Positions 1-12,692 of a stretch of 64,000 nucleotides of DNA are shown here, in pieces (the stretch's first letter is position 1; every line of letters starts with the position of its first letter). Origin of the DNA: Hyposmocoma kahamanoa (Eukaryota; Arthropoda; Insecta; Lepidoptera; Cosmopterigidae). The position numbers and the translations under genes are program-made. The stretch is taken from contig NW_020653200.1 of NCBI RefSeq assembly GCF_003589595.1, forward strand, positions 4,399,202 to 4,463,201, in the 5' to 3' direction. The notes under the pieces were generated by a model. That model did no database searches, had not been told where the DNA came from, and worked only from the letters and a program-made list of their open reading frames with translations.

Positions 1-889
1 AGGAACAAGTGAAGTGTAATCTATGATTATAACTTTATTTTATAACTTACAGGTGTACAAATTATATTTTAGACTTTATTTGCCATATATTGGGCTTAAA
101 GAGTAAAAAAGAGGTTTCGTCGAAAAACGCAGTTACGTTTTCAAATTTAGAGAGAGACGTAACGTAACAACGCCTCAATTTTAGGTCAGTACAGTTCGGA
201 GTATTGTTGCGATTTATATTATAATCATTTGGTTATTTAATATATTTATCAGCGGTATCCACCATAATCAGTACCAGTAATGTTTCTGCTTTTGTACAAG
301 TTTGAAATCCAATAACGTTACTTTTCTTCATTTAAAGTAAACCATCATAGGGTAAAATCACAGAAACAAGAATCACGACTTCGTTATCTGTCATTTCGAC
401 TGCGAATGCTGAGCACGGCAGGCGCGGGTGGGGGCGCGCGGGTCTTGGCGTCTTCCCTTTCACAGTGCCGAAGCGGCTACGAGCGGGTAGGTCCATATAT
501 CGAAATCGCTAACAGACCCTAGACGCTTGACCAAGCAGTGTGACAGGTACGGACGGATCGACTACTACCTAGAATAAAACTGATTACTAAATATGTCTCT
601 ACAAAATGCATGGTAAAAAGTTTTTTGCGATTTCTGACATTTCGAGTACTCTTACCTCAGTTGGTCCCATAGAGACTATTGATCCTTACCAGAGACTGGA
701 TCGAATGGCATAAAAAAGTTTTGTATAAATTGCCTTTTATCTTGCTGACTGTACCATTTTTTGAAAATCTGCGAATGGCAATCAAAATATCTTCAAAATT
801 CATGGAGTCTTCTAGAACCGTTTTCCTGTAACTACAACGATTAAGGTAGCTGGCCTTGCTGCCCCGTCTCAAATTTACATCCTGTATAT
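1..889. other. Intergenic, no gene seen
   Basis: AT-rich except a GC-rich patch at about 405-520 (GGCGCGGGTGGGGGCGCGCG). No convincing exon or repeat family was recognised; the short open frames lack features. Confidence 0.5.
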
Positions 890-1035
890 TATTATCAGGG
901 TGACGGGCACAGTGGCAGTGCCTCTCAAATCTTTGCGATTTAAAGCTCTGAGTGGCACTGCAACTGCTATGCACAGGCGTGTAGCTTACCATCAGGCGCA
1001 CGACTTGTTCGTCCCGTCACTTGATATTATAAAAA
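890..1035 (+). repeat. Lepidopteran-type interspersed repeat, family D, copy 1
   Basis: Contains GGGTGACGGGCACAGTGGC, GCTCTGAGTGGCACTG, and the end TTACCATCAGGCGCACGACT with TTCGTCCCGTCAC. The same modules recur at 3060-3240 (inverted) and 8130-8325. Confidence 0.75.
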
Positions 1036-2584
1036 AGGCCTTGTCACGAAATTAAAGTACGGTGAGGTATTGCTCCATGAGCCTACATTTTAGGAAGTGA
1101 GGTCTAGTGGACCGCCCTCGCGTCTCGCAACCCGCGCGATAAAATTAATATAAATGAAATCGAGGAAGAAAATTTGTAACAGATTCGACGTAACCAAGCG
1201 CCGGATGGCGTCTGACGCGGCAACGGTCGGCGCGACACGTCTCGTTAAACAGCTAGGCAATTCTCAAGTTTTGAGCAAAATGTGAATTTCATAATCACAG
1301 GGCTTTAGTTTAAAACCAAAATTTAGCAGGTTCTGTGTAGTACACAAAGAGAAATATCTTCATATAAGAATTGTGTGCAAAGTTACATATTTTATTCTTA
1401 AATAGTTTGTTTTTCAAATTTTATTTTAGTGATGGGCGAAGTACATCCTATCGTGTAACAAATTAGCATATTATTTAGGCAATATCCTTAGGTGTATCGC
1501 ATATTTTTCATAAGACCATTATTTAATAGTAAATATCTAAAACATTTGATCTAGCAAAACTGTTTTTACCGCTTCTCCTCCCATGACTCGCCTTAAAATC
1601 ACTTGGTTGGTACTATAAGTTACAAGTGATAGACTTGGGCCTGATCGGTCCTTAGCGGGAGCGATCCTAGTTAGTTCAATAGGTGAACTGAACTAGGTCG
1701 GTCTTCTAGTTTATTTAGTTCATCTAGTTCCTTAGTTGACATAGACATTGAACGAACGCTTCAAAGTAGTAATTTTATTCACATGAACTACTACGGACTT
1801 CTAGTATTATGAGGTCAATACTACACTTTACTAAATATTTAACAATACAAATTGTATGGAATCGGTACTGTTTGATTTTCCTTCATATCTTTTTATTTTA
1901 TTTTATATTCTTAGTTAGAATGGTGTGTTTAAAAATCGATATTTAGGTACAACTATTTCATATACTCACACGTACACGTAGGTTGATATACATACAGATA
2001 CGTACCAAAAAATATTACTTTTTTGCAAGCTTGTATATATACATAATGTAGATACGTATGAGAGACTTAGAACGAGTTCAATCGTGCATCCCACTCGAAC
2101 TTGTACTAAAAGTAGTGAAAGATCGCTACTTCTCCCACTCGCACCGTCACTACTGTATACAAGACAGGTGAACTATAAACGCAGACAGTTCCTAGTTCGT
2201 ACTGAACTAAAAAGAATGATGAACTATTAAAACCGTGCAAGACAAACTAGTTCATGTCAGTCAGTATAGGGAATATATTCCTAATAGTTCGTAGTTCATG
2301 AATTACAAGCTTAACAAGTGAGGATTACGATAAAGGTTGACGTTAAAGGTTATCACCTTTAACGTCACGACCTGCAATGTGCAAGGCATAAGTTTGCTTA
2401 TTTTCTGCATTAAAATTAAAGATGTTCAGTTCATGTTTTTGTGGTAAATATACAGGTTTTACCATATTTATTAAATTTCCTCTGATGATTCTTGTATCCT
2501 TGTACGTTTTACAATATTTCCTTTTATTCCTAATGTTTCCACAGCACACTTTATTTAAAATAATAAGAATTAAAAATATTGTGG
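1036..2584. other. Intergenic, no gene seen
   Basis: A GC-rich patch lies at 1105-1245 (CTCGCAACCCGCGCGATAAA, GGATGGCGTCTGACGCGGC). From 1620 to 2300 the words CTAGTTCA, TAGTTCAT and GAACTA recur in both orientations, suggesting a decayed repeat. Confidence 0.4.
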
Positions 2585-3055
2585 TTCAAGTTTTGTTCAA
2601 CATTTTACCTTCATCTCACCTGATGCAATGTGACGAAGAGGTCAACGGTGTAACATGCTAAATAAATAATGTCTGTTCACTCTCGCCTTGATAAGGTCCA
2701 AATTATAACTTTCGGGAAATAGGGAATTCCACTTCATAGCCGTTGGCCATATAAATGTGGAAGGGCGACGCTTCGTGCGAATCTTTGGAATATCCACAAC
2801 ATAGGGGTGGAACCCAAGCCTACGCCTAGTCCACCGGTGAAGGAAAGGGAAAGGAGGAATGAAATCGTGTAATTCCATCGCACATTCTCCGTGATATATG
2901 CTGTAAAATATCGCTAAGTAGGCAACTTTACGGCGGTGTTCAAGGTTCTGCAGCTTCGCCTCCACTAATTCTGAGTCACTTAAGAAATACCTCTTGGCAC
3001 GGCAATTGAATCCAAATCTATAAGTAGAAGGTGTGTTACCCAAGTGAAGAAGATC
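2585..3055 (-). pseudogene. 3' fragment of the same LINE family
   Basis: The minus frame at 3043-2642 reads NLEHRRKVAYLAIFYSIYHG, FHPYVVDIPKIRTKRRPSTF and NSLFPESYNLDLIKARVNRH. These parallel the C-terminus of the LINE at 4387-4614, and the same 3' terminal motif lies at about 2610. Only the end of ORF2 and the 3' UTR are present. Confidence 0.85.
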
Positions 3056-3059
3056 GACG

Positions 3060-3240
3060 GAGTCGTCTTTTTATGTGACGGGACGAACAAGTCTTATGCA
3101 TGGTGGCAAGCGACACGCCTTTCCATAACTGTTACACTACCGCTCAGCCTTAAATCGCAAGAATCTGAGGGTCACTGCCACTGCGCCCGTCACCCTGAGT
3201 GAAGTTGAAAAGTCCCATGTGCCTGTAATTTCATTAGCGC
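3060..3240 (-). repeat. Interspersed repeat, family D, copy 2
   Basis: Inverted copy. The minus strand reads GAAATTACAGGCACATGGGA, GGTGACGGGCGCAGTGGC, and ends TGTTCGTCCCGTCACAT near 3065. Confidence 0.75.
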
Positions 3241-3259
3241 CACAGACCACATAAATACT

Positions 3260-4329
3260 AGATCAGCACTCTAACTCTTGTCATTTTTCTACTTGGCGAC
3301 AGAAATTGGTAAGGGGGCAGAACTTTCCTGGACGAACTCTTTCATAAGGAGCTCTACTACTATTTAAAAAAGTTATAAAGACTCGTTCCTAATTAGATAT
3401 GTATTACATCGATTTTGGACAGTTTCCTTATATAATAAGAATTTAGTCGGATAATTTTCTTGGCAAACTTTTACACGATCTTAACACAATTTATAGGTAA
3501 CTAATTACTATGAATGTATAAAGACGGTTTTTACCAAGAAATTACTCAAACAATTTAATGTGCTCAACTATCGTAAACCGTGGTTCTACACTGAAAAACA
3601 TAGATATTCATTACTTAAAATTGTTGTTGCAATAGTCGTAGCATAATTGATAGCCTCAGTGTTACAAGGAAGCACGTCATATGATCACTTTAAATAACAC
3701 CCTGTTTATTTCAATCACATTGTTTTTCCGTGTAGTTAACCAAGATTACCACATAGATGTTTGAAATTTTGTATTGTTTAAATGTTTAAACATTTCCATC
3801 AATATGTTGTGATGATTTTTTATTTTTATTTGCACTTACTCTTGACCACTACCTATTTCTGGAGTAAAGATGGAGTCTGCAATGGACACGCTCGCTTAGA
3901 AGATGCCTATTCAATCGCAATAGTATCCAAACACACTGGTTTTCGCGATTGATACACACAGGAAAATGAAAGTATTTTTTCGGATCTGATTCACGTATAT
4001 TTGTGTTTAATTTATTCTAATTTCCATTAAATAAATATGAGCTGGCGGAAAGAATAACCAGTAATAAGTACCAGGATCTCAGCTCCGATTACCTATTTAC
4101 ACCTTTGGAATCGAACCTCTTGGCCCGTGGGGTTCCGGTGCCCGTCATCTGTACAAAATTTTGTCCAAAAAAATTAATGCATTGTCTGGGAAAACCAACG
4201 TCCGGCAGCTACATTGCCCAACGCATTAGCATAGCCATACAAAGGGGGAATGCTGCCAATATTTTGGGCACATTGCCGCGGGGACCCAATTTTATTTATT
4301 TTTTTTTTATAAAAAATAAGTGCGCCTTT
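3260..4329. other. Intergenic, one MITE M1-like half
   Basis: No exon seen. GGAAAATGAAAGTATTTTTTCG at about 3960-3985 resembles the left arm of MITE M1. Around 4080-4320 is unassigned sequence with a T run. Confidence 0.4.
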
Positions 4330-6130
4330 CACCTCCATCTCACCTGATGGAAAGTGATGATGAGGTCGACGATGTAGCATGCACACCTATGTAAGCCTAT
4401 TCACTCCCGCCATGAAAAGGTCCGAGTTATAGCGTTTGGGAAATAAGTCCGCAGGTAGGGAATTCCACTCCATCGCCGCTCGCCATATAAATGCGGAAGC
4501 GAAACCTTTTGTGCGAATCCTGGGAATGTCCACAACATAGGGATGGAATCCCAGCCCACGTCTAATCCCCCGCAGATGGAAAGGCGAAGGCGGAATCAAA
4601 TTATGCCATTCCACCGCACACTCTCCGTGATATATCCTGTAGAATACCGATAAGCAGGCAACTTTACGGCGGTATTCAAGGCTCCTCCACTAATCCTCTA
4701 AGCCTCTTGACACGCTTGTCAATTGAATCCAAGGTGGCCAGTTGGTATTTAGCAGAGCCATCCCATAAGTGGCAGCAGTACTCCATACACGACCAGATTT
4801 ATGCTTGATAGAGCTGAAGCAACTGTCCCGGCGTGAAGTAACGCCTCACCTTGGAAAGGATGCCAAGCTTCCTGGCAGCATTTTTGGCCATAAATTCAAT
4901 GTATCTGCCGAAGATCAGATTGGACGACAGGTCCATTCCAAGTAGCTGGAAACGGTCGGCTGTCGGTATGGATATATCACGAAAACTCGGAGTCAGGTGA
5001 TAGGGACCGTTTTGTGGAGAATAGACACGCATGCGTTTTGGTAGCATTAAATTTAATAAGATTGACATCGCCCCAATCGGAGACTGCATTAAGTGTCAAA
5101 TTCAAACGGCTAACCATGGACTCTCGACAAGACTGGATTTCCTCTCCACTGACCTTTGCATTGGTCAAGTACCTATCCACAACTGTGCTGTAATCAGCAT
5201 ACCCAAAGGCACCTGGAATTAACATATCATTCATATGCAGTATAAAGAGAGTTGCGGACAGTACGGAACCCTGAGAAACTCCGGATTTCCGGAATCTATC
5301 GCGCGATGTTCCGAAGAGTAGTCTAAGACCACTCGAATCGAACGTTCACTCAAAAAATCCGAAATCCAATTGCAAAGATCAGTTAGAATAAGAGGGAAGT
5401 TTGCTTAAAAAGCTTGCGTGAAATATCTAAAAACACTGCAAGGGCTTCGCCATGTCTTTCTATAGCCTCGCTCCATAGATGAGATGCGTACACAAGAAGA
5501 TCCCCAGTAGATCGCTCTCGTCGGAATCCGTAGTGGCGATCATTGAGGAAGTTGTTGTATTCAAGATACGACAGGAGACGGTTATTAAGTACACGTCCCA
5601 TAGCCTGACAGAGTATGGAAGTGGCTGAGATATATCGATAGTTGACTGGGTCAGTTCTACTTCCTTTTTTGGGCACAGGTTGTACGTTTGCAAGCTTCCA
5701 CGACCTGGGAACTACACCAGTCTCAAGTGGGAGGTGATACAAGCGTCTGATGACAGAAGACAACTCTGGCAAACAGTTACGCAGGACTGTTGCTGGAATC
5801 CCATCAGGCCCGTTGGCTTTATTCACGTCTAAACTTCGCAGAGGTCTAAGTACCTCTTTTTGGCGTATGCGAACTGGCGCCATACTGCAGCCAGTGCGAG
5901 GTAAAGAACTTGGTAGGTTTCCTATCTATAATTTCCTAGGCGGCATCGAGACGTGAATTTTCTGCAAAGAGTGAGGCAAAAAGATATGCCTTCTCTTCCG
6001 CAGTATGAGCCAGCGAACCATCTGGTCTCAGCAGTGGTGGAAAGGAAGGGCGGCAAAAGTTTGATTCGACTGCTTTGGCCCTTGCCAAGTCTTTTTGGTC
6101 CCTTGACCAAAAAGACTTGCTGCATGCTGG
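4330..6130 (-). pseudogene. Jockey/CR1-like LINE RT fragment, broken
   Basis: Minus-strand pieces in pol order: 5883-5383 has NKANGPDGIPATVLRN, PVPKKGSRTDPVNYR, LEYNNFLNDRHYGFRRERST and AVFLDISRKLF. 5234-4977 has FGYADYSTVVD, where the YADD box reads YADY. 5089-4799 follows. 4614-4387 has the C-terminal AAMEWNSLPADLFPKRYNSD. The 3' end near 4330 carries the CACCTGATGGAAAGTGATGA signature. Frameshifts and a mutated catalytic box make it dead. Confidence 0.9.
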
Positions 6131-6180
6131 AAAAGAGGATATATCATATCATCATATCATCATCAATCAATCATCAATCA

Positions 6181-6310
6181 GAGAAATATTTGTATGGCCT
6201 ACATTTATTTCTCTCGTGAGTTTGGGTGTAATTTGTGGTTGTCTATGAATGTGTCCATGGCACCCGCGACACAGGGTTTCCCTAGTGCGGGACTATGTTG
6301 AGTGTGTGCG
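6181..6310 (+). repeat. SINE family A, copy 1, head missing
   Basis: Starts at gagaaatatttgtatgg, so the tRNA-like head is lost. The body runs to gtgtgtgcg and an A-rich tail. It is preceded by an ATC-rich simple repeat (6148-6180). Confidence 0.82.
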
Positions 6311-6589
6311 TAAAAAAAAATTAAAAACATAATTTAATCCTAGTTTTACTTTCTAGTATTTAAGCTATTATTGTACTTTACTTGTATATTATGAAAATAA
6401 AATAGTTTATATAAAAAATAATATTGTTAAAATAAAATAATTTGTTAAACATACGTAACGTAAATTGGAATGTTCTATGGAAATTTAAAAGTAAAATATT
6501 TAATTAATAACTTTTGTAACTACAATGAAAAATAGTTTGCATTAATATTAGGCACAAGTTGATTACTTTACCATCTCATTCAGCCGTGA

Positions 6590-6690
6590 CCTTGGGGCCT
6601 GTAAAGGGCTCGAAATGTTAGTTTGTTTGAAAAATCAAATATACGAGATTTAGATCCGAAATAATAGTTTCGTTTACTACTTGTATTCAA
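6590..6690. repeat. MITE M1 half copy
   Basis: Reads GCTCGAAATGTTAGTTTGTT, then AAATCAAATATACGAGATTT and GATCCGAAATAATAGTTTC. Only the right half is recognisable. Confidence 0.6.
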
Positions 6691-7359
6691 GTTAAAATTA
6701 TGTGTGAAAATTCTTTTTATTAAACCTTGTCCTATTTTATAGAAGTGTAGCTAAAAAACTCCCACTACCATGGTATGTGTACTTGGATCTCTATTGTTTA
6801 CGTCGTAAATAAACAGTAGGTACAGTGTCAAAGTCAAGGTTATAAATTGTATTTGTATGTATCATGCTTAGCCTTGCAGTGTACTCTGTAGGGCACAATA
6901 CATAGTGCAAATGCACGTTCTGCGTGGCATTCAAGATTTAAATTCAACTCTATGATGCTTCCGATAAGAACTTAAATTCCAAAATGACAAACTTGATATG
7001 CTCTTGACAGTACCTCTGTAATTAATTACCTACTCCGGACGACGTGCAGTGAATAAAATAACAAATGATTCTATGTATTTATTACTATATAGCTGAGTTA
7101 AACCATCGTTCACACTAGTTCTATAAGTATATGGTAGACAGAGAGGGCTAGCATTTGTATTTGTATATCGGGCCTATTTACGTAAATTGAGATCAGTGAG
7201 CTAGCTGTATAATTATGATTATCTACAATTTGTCGTCGTAATTTTACAGATGGTTGCGTTCTCAACCTACTTATTAGTGAATAGGCATTTTTCAAATAAA
7301 CCTAAAACATCTAATTACTTAGGGATAGGAAGAGCGAGAGAAATCATAGAACAAGACAC

Positions 7360-7575
7360 TAAAGCCGTGGCCCAGTATTAGTACCTATACTACTTATAGA
7401 TAAATAAATATTAAACAACACCACATACATTGCTGTGATACCAAAGTAAGGAAGTAAATCGGAAATAACGACGGTACCACAAAAGATAGTTTTTCTACAT
7501 TGGGTTCGAACCCGGGACCTCAGAGATAGCGACACCATGAAAACCGATGAGACCACTCGACCACGGAGGTCGTTC
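7360..7575 (-). repeat. tRNA-derived SINE, family C
   Basis: The minus strand has a head, CTCCGTGGTCGAGTGGTCTC (A-box-like), and GGGTTCGAACCC (perfect B box), followed by an AT-rich body with TATTTATTTATC. Single copy here; boundaries approximate. Confidence 0.65.
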
Positions 7576-7737
7576 TTATATTTAATGTGATCCCTTTCCA
7601 TCGGGTAGGTACTCGCAGATCGTCATCGTGATTACAGGTAGAAATATCACAAAGAATAAAACTATCGAAATGCTTTATATATAATACGTCTCCCTCGTTG
7701 CGCTATGACGTTCTGTACCAAATTATATAAAATTTTA

Positions 7738-7955
7738 GGAAATGAAACCATTTTATCGAAACTAAGTCGCATATATTTGTTTTTTCAAACAAACCAATGT
7801 TTCCGTCCCTTTACCTGTAAACATGGAACTTGTCCCATGGTCACGGGTGACTGATGCTAGTCATGGGACTAGTAAAAAGCCCAAAATGTGGGTTTGTTTG
7901 AAAAAAAAAATCTCAGCGCTATAGAATCGAAAAAATAGTTTCATTTCGTATATGT
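7738..7955. mobile_element. MITE family M1 with terminal inverted repeats
   Basis: The left arm GGAAATGAAACCATTTTATC...TTTTTTCAAACAAACC and the right arm GGTTTGTTTGAAAAAA...AAAATAGTTTCATTTC are inverted copies of about 60 bases. A GC-richer middle (catgggactagtaaaaagccc) separates them. Nonautonomous; half copies lie elsewhere in 1-14 kb. Confidence 0.7.
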
Positions 7956-8127
7956 AATAATCGCAAAAACCTAAAAACTCGATATAATAGGTAGGTAATA
8001 TGTCGTTTATGTATCTACTTAGTTTGATTTTATATTTTTTATTATTTTTAATGATTATAAAAACATTTATTACATTGAAATACGCGTACAATAAAGGCAA
8101 ACAGTTAGTTATATATTATAATGGGTG

Positions 8128-8328
8128 CTGGTGAAATTACAGGCACATGGGACTTGTCAACTTATCTCAGGATGACGGGTGCAGTGGCTTTGCCAGTGTC
8201 CCTCGGATCTTTGTGATCTACAGCTCTGAGTGGCACCTGTAGCTCTGCAACTGCTATGGACAGGCGTGTCACTTACCACCGGGCGCACGACATGTTCGTC
8301 CCGTCACTTCGTGCCATAAAATAAACGT
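8128..8328 (+). repeat. Interspersed repeat, family D, copy 3 (longest)
   Basis: Contains GAAATTACAGGCACATGGGA, GATGACGGGTGCAGTGGC, CTTACCACCGGGCGCACGAC and TTCGTCCCGTCACTTCG. This end motif recurs in many moth and butterfly genomes (general knowledge). Confidence 0.78.
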
Positions 8329-8875
8329 TACTTATACTTTTAAACCAAGAGTACGTACATATCAATACCATACCGACAGTGGAAATTTGAAATGTCGTAA
8401 GGGACAAAAACGTCCTTCAAAATGTGTTCACCGTTCACATGAAAACAGTAACTTAATAGCTATAATATAAAAAAAAAATATTGGTAATAAAACATGTAGT
8501 CATTCTAAAACACGATGAACCGAAGTATTCGCGGTGAATGCTAATTCACGTGTTGAATTTATTAATAGAAATTCTACAGGAGTCGTAATTTACAAGGTCC
8601 TAAAGAAACGAGGTCTACGCATTGCGTTTTACATTAACATTGCCGTATCCTATTCGTATACTCAAGGAAATAGGCTATCTTACATGATTTTTGACTATCC
8701 GAATGATTGTTATTAGGCGGGACTCTGAAACCAGCTTTATAAAGTGACGAACAGATTAGGATTATTTCATTTACCTTGCATAAATGAAAAAAAATCTTTA
8801 TTTTATCATTTAAGTGGGAACCCTCGTAAAATTACAGAAATCTCGAGTTCTTAGGTTTTCGCGTTTGTTACACAT

Positions 8876-8975
8876 AGGAAATGAAACTATTTTTCCGGAT
8901 TTATTTTTTGGTTTGTTTGAAAAAACAAATATACGCGATTTAAATCTGGAAAAATAGTTTCATTTTCTATTATAG
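8876..8975. repeat. MITE M1-like, near-palindromic copy
   Basis: ggaaatgaaactatttttcc...ggaaaaatagtttcattttc forms a hairpin around GTTTGTTTGAAAAAAC. Shares its arm sequence with 7738-7955. Confidence 0.65.
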
Positions 8976-11119
8976 AAATCATTAATAAAACACGCAATAT
9001 ACCTATATACACATTGAGTTCTTTTTGAAAAGTTAAAAATAGATGAATTGTATTGTATTTTAACATTAATTTTAGGTGCAATAAAGAAAATTTCATTCAA
9101 TCATTCGTTCATGAATTCCGAAGATAGATATTTCTACTAAAATTGAAAAAATTGGTAAGTAGCACCCACAGCTCACAACTCTTAAACTGAAATTTATGAA
9201 TATTATCTAATAAAATGTAGGTCGGTGTTTCTGTCACGATTAAAGTGTCTAAATCATTAACCACTTTATGAAACTACTATTTATTCCAAAGAATAATCAA
9301 ATTATTATATATATGGACATCGTTATCACCCACACCATCCTTGAGCGCTTATACGACGACGACTTTAAGCAGCGCGTCTGCTGAATTCTTATTCAGCCGC
9401 GATGCAGTCGCACCTTTATGGTGGCATTTCACTAGGCGATTTGTATATGCGTATTTGCTATATTTGGCAAACAATCACCATGTGTAGTTAGTGTGTGTGA
9501 CAAAGTATTTGCCTATTCGACAAATACACTGGCCCTTCGCTAACTAAAACATGACAAAATATTTTTTGAGGTGTCATAAAAAAACATAATCCAGTTTTAG
9601 ACAAAAGTTGCGCACTCTAATTCTCTAATTAATTAGAAAATTAATTAATTGAAGGCTGATTGAAATACAACGAACGTCTGTGTATAAAATATGTCGTAAA
9701 TAGATTTAACATAAATAAAGTACTTAATATAAAAATATTTCTATTTTGACTATAAAACTAGAAAATCTTGAAACTCACTTGCTTTGTATTGTTTCGAGAG
9801 GGCAGTAACTATATCAAACTATTTTTAAAAACTATATGAAAGCAATACAAATATATACAATATTGCACATAGGGTTATAATTAGATAAGTATATACTACA
9901 TATTTACTTGAATTGTTCATTTTATCTTTTGTTATAGTTGTTATTAAACTGCCTTGAGCTAATTCTATATAATGGTTAAAATAAGTGAAGTACTCCACAA
10001 GATAAGATTAATCTACTCCAGTAACGTAATCTATGTATAGGAAAATAAGTACGTACAGATTTGTGTTGTTTAATACCTTTGCTGTAGTGTCCAAGGTTCC
10101 TTCACGGATAGGTACATACCTATATAGTTGATTTTCACTACTTTCAGCAATTGCTTTTTAAGACTAGTGTATGTAATCAACTAATAATGACTAATTACTA
10201 CAATCAACGATATTGCATTCGATACTAAAATAATTTATGATGACGGCTTCGAGTTACGCGACTTTCATTATTAGATCACAATCTTATGTAGCAATTTTAT
10301 AGGTATTCAAGTGCTTTTGAAAATTTTAACAAAACGGTATAAACCACTATTCGCTATTCATTTATTTCTTATTATTGCAATAATTTTAATTTCTCGTACT
10401 CATGAGACTATTTTATAATCTAGAAATAGGAACATTTAGTAACAAATTGCAAGGTTAAAGAATAGGTACTAAATTACTACAACTTTAATTAAGACTCGAA
10501 TACCTATGTAAGTACATGTTTTGTACAATAAACAACAAAGAGTGATATCACCCTATTGGTTAGACTGTGGTGATATAATTTATAATTAATTAGTCAAACA
10601 TGAATCGAATACAATCACTGTATCTTACACTTAAATTATCAGTGTTAGGCGTGCTGATACTTTCGATGACTTATAAGTACAACTTCATGTGAAATGTAAT
10701 GTATACAGGGGGTCTACTTCCGTTCTCAGTGGCGATGCGCGACTTCGAATGTTACCAATACTAATCTTTTGAATGGGCTAATCATTCGCCTAAGTCAAAT
10801 CATCGAGTCGAATTATTAACTACCGAATGCCCCTGCCATTCGGTCGGGTGGGTGAGTCGAATGATTATTATATCAGAACACCTCGTTCATCATGTTCATA
10901 TCACAAAATATCCCTGTCTCCGTCACATTTACTGTGTTTATCATGTATCAGAGAGGGCTTGATGATCACGAGCAGAAATGCTCTATGGAATCTATGGATT
11001 AGTACTACTAATTAGTAATGAATGATCATTCAAATCATTCGAACACGAAAATTAGTAGGTTACTAATTTGACATGCGAATGACGAAATCATTCTCAATCG
11101 CGCATCGCTAGTTCTCAGT
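8976..11119. other. Intergenic, no gene seen
   Basis: AT-rich with no gene-like frame. A patch at 10820-11110 repeats TCATTCG/CGAATGA words and has GCGATGCGCGA (10731) facing CGCGCATCGC (11099), possibly an eroded TIR element. Confidence 0.4.
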
Positions 11120-11258
11120 CTAACATCCGTCTGAAACAATTGATGTCAAATAAGTAATACTCGACCAAATCAAAAAACAATGTAAGTATGAAACTTCATT
11201 CGCAACATGTCAAGTATTACTTATTTGGCAGTAATTGTTGGGCGGAGAACGGACGTAC
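11120..11258. mobile_element. Small inverted-repeat element
   Basis: TGTCAAATAAGTAATACTCGA (11144-11164) pairs with TCAAGTATTACTTATTTGGCA (about 11210-11231). The match continues outward through AACAATT and CCGTC / GACGG-like bases. Confidence 0.6.
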
Positions 11259-11369
11259 TTAGTAAGATAACGCGTGGCTTTGTAGGTACAGTAAAACCAA
11301 AATTGGTTATTGTGATTCTGTACAATTATACATATGTAAACTCTGTCATGTTTATAAATAAATAAAGTA

Positions 11370-11555
11370 CTGCCTCCGTGGCCGAACGAATACCATGCCG
11401 GACCGCCACGCAGAGGTCCCAGATTCGATTCCTGGGCTGGAAGAAATATTTGTATGGTCTATATTTATTTCTCTCGTGACTTTGGGTGTATTTTGTGGTT
11501 ATCTATGTGTGTGTTCATGGCACCCGCGACACAGGGTTTCCCTAGTGCGGGGCTA
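11370..11555 (+). repeat. tRNA-derived SINE, family A, copy 2
   Basis: Begins ctgcctccgtggccgaacg. The head has a pol III A-box-like TGGCCGAACG and a B-box-like GATTCGATTCC. The body reads ATTTGTATGGTCTATATTTA, TTTCTCTCGTGACTTTGGGT and CACAGGGTTTCCCTAGTGCG. The 3' end is short. Confidence 0.85.
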
Positions 11556-12121
11556 GAAAAAAAATGCTAACATAAAGTATGTTAATCAAGAAAAAAGGAA
11601 TATATGTATATACTTTGGCATTTTTGATCTGCCTTTAAGTTTTCTAGCTTTAACATAATATCTCGTTAAAGGTAGAATTTTTCATCGAGGACCCCGCCTT
11701 GAATAATGATGCCCGAAGACTGTAATATATTTTGATGCTGATATCTAAAATCTAGGTCTTTGGCCGAAGTAGCTGCAAACCTTCTGGTCACCAAAGTCTT
11801 AAGCTCTTTGGCGAGGAGATTGGCCTGTGGCCTCAGGGAACTTGGGTTTCCACCGCAAAAGTGCACCTTTTGCGGTTCTCGATTTATATATCTTGGATTA
11901 CACTTTACTGGAAAAAATGATCTCACAGCAATGGAAAACGAACTAATACAATCGATAACGATTATTTTTACTCCATGCTTCTATATTATATTATTATTCA
12001 AAGGACGCAAAATACGTATCACGTTATTAAATTAGTAACATACCACTAAAAGAATGAATTATAATCCTGGATCCAGAAACGTCAATAGTTCACGTCATAG
12101 GTCTCATCATAGAGATCATTA

Positions 12122-12206
12122 TGTCACGTCGCGTCGAGTCGCGTCACGTCGCGTCACGTCCGTCGAGTCACGTCACGTCACGACACGTCACGTCACGTCA
12201 CGTCAC
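12122..12206. repeat. CGTCA/GTCGA pentamer microsatellite
   Basis: Variants of the 5-base unit cgtca (gtcgc, gtcga, cgtca) are repeated about 16 times, abutting the left GC-rich arm. Possibly the simple-repeat tail of that repeat. Confidence 0.9.
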
Positions 12207-12207
12207 A

Positions 12208-12692
12208 AATCACCTCAATGGTGGCGGAGCTGTAAGGCACGCTCACTTCCCGACACCGAAAAACGACATCTCTCCAGTTTCCAAATTCCTACGCGTCTGG
12301 GGGACCGTAGGATGTCTAGCTCATCCTTTACTAGCTCTCCGGGCTAGTGCCGTAGCAGTGTCCTGCGATAATGTCCGGACATAGCGCCCGACTTATAGGG
12401 CAATTTACGTGCCCCACGCGTCTCTTCGCCTTTGGCCATCGTCTAGACTGCTACCAGGTCGCGCTAGCTGCATGCGGGACGAACGCTCCGGCCACATGCT
12501 ACAGGGGCAGGCGACCGTGTTCATCCCTGCAGCTGAGCACACCTAAGTCCGCGTCCACTAAAGAGAAGCCCGTAAGGGCTTGGCCCGGACGCCTGCTGCA
12601 CCCGTAGTCTCCCAGGAACTCATAGATAGGGACAAAATGGGCAATATTATACAAGGAACAGAAAAATTTAACTTTATAGCAAATGTAGTAGC
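12208..12692 (+). repeat. GC-rich inverted repeat, left arm
   Basis: About 485 bp, much richer in GC than the surroundings. Matched in reverse complement, with few differences, at 14625-15114. Landmarks: CACCTCAATGGTGGCGGA, CCTACGCGTCTGGGGGACC, GTAAGGGCTTGGCCCGGACG, TCCCAGGAACTC. No protein was recognised in it. Confidence 0.85.

Noticed and set aside
405..520. CpG-island promoter at a GC-rich patch
   Set aside because: Short, with no adjacent exon; GC-rich patches elsewhere in this window belong to repeats.
1620..2300. Tandem TAGTTCA words as a regulatory array
   Set aside because: Spacing is irregular and both orientations occur; more likely a decayed repeat.
12054..12384. Frames rich in Arg, His, Ser and Val over the CGTCA array
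   Set aside because: Pentamer microsatellites are open in several frames by chance; composition is purely the repeat.
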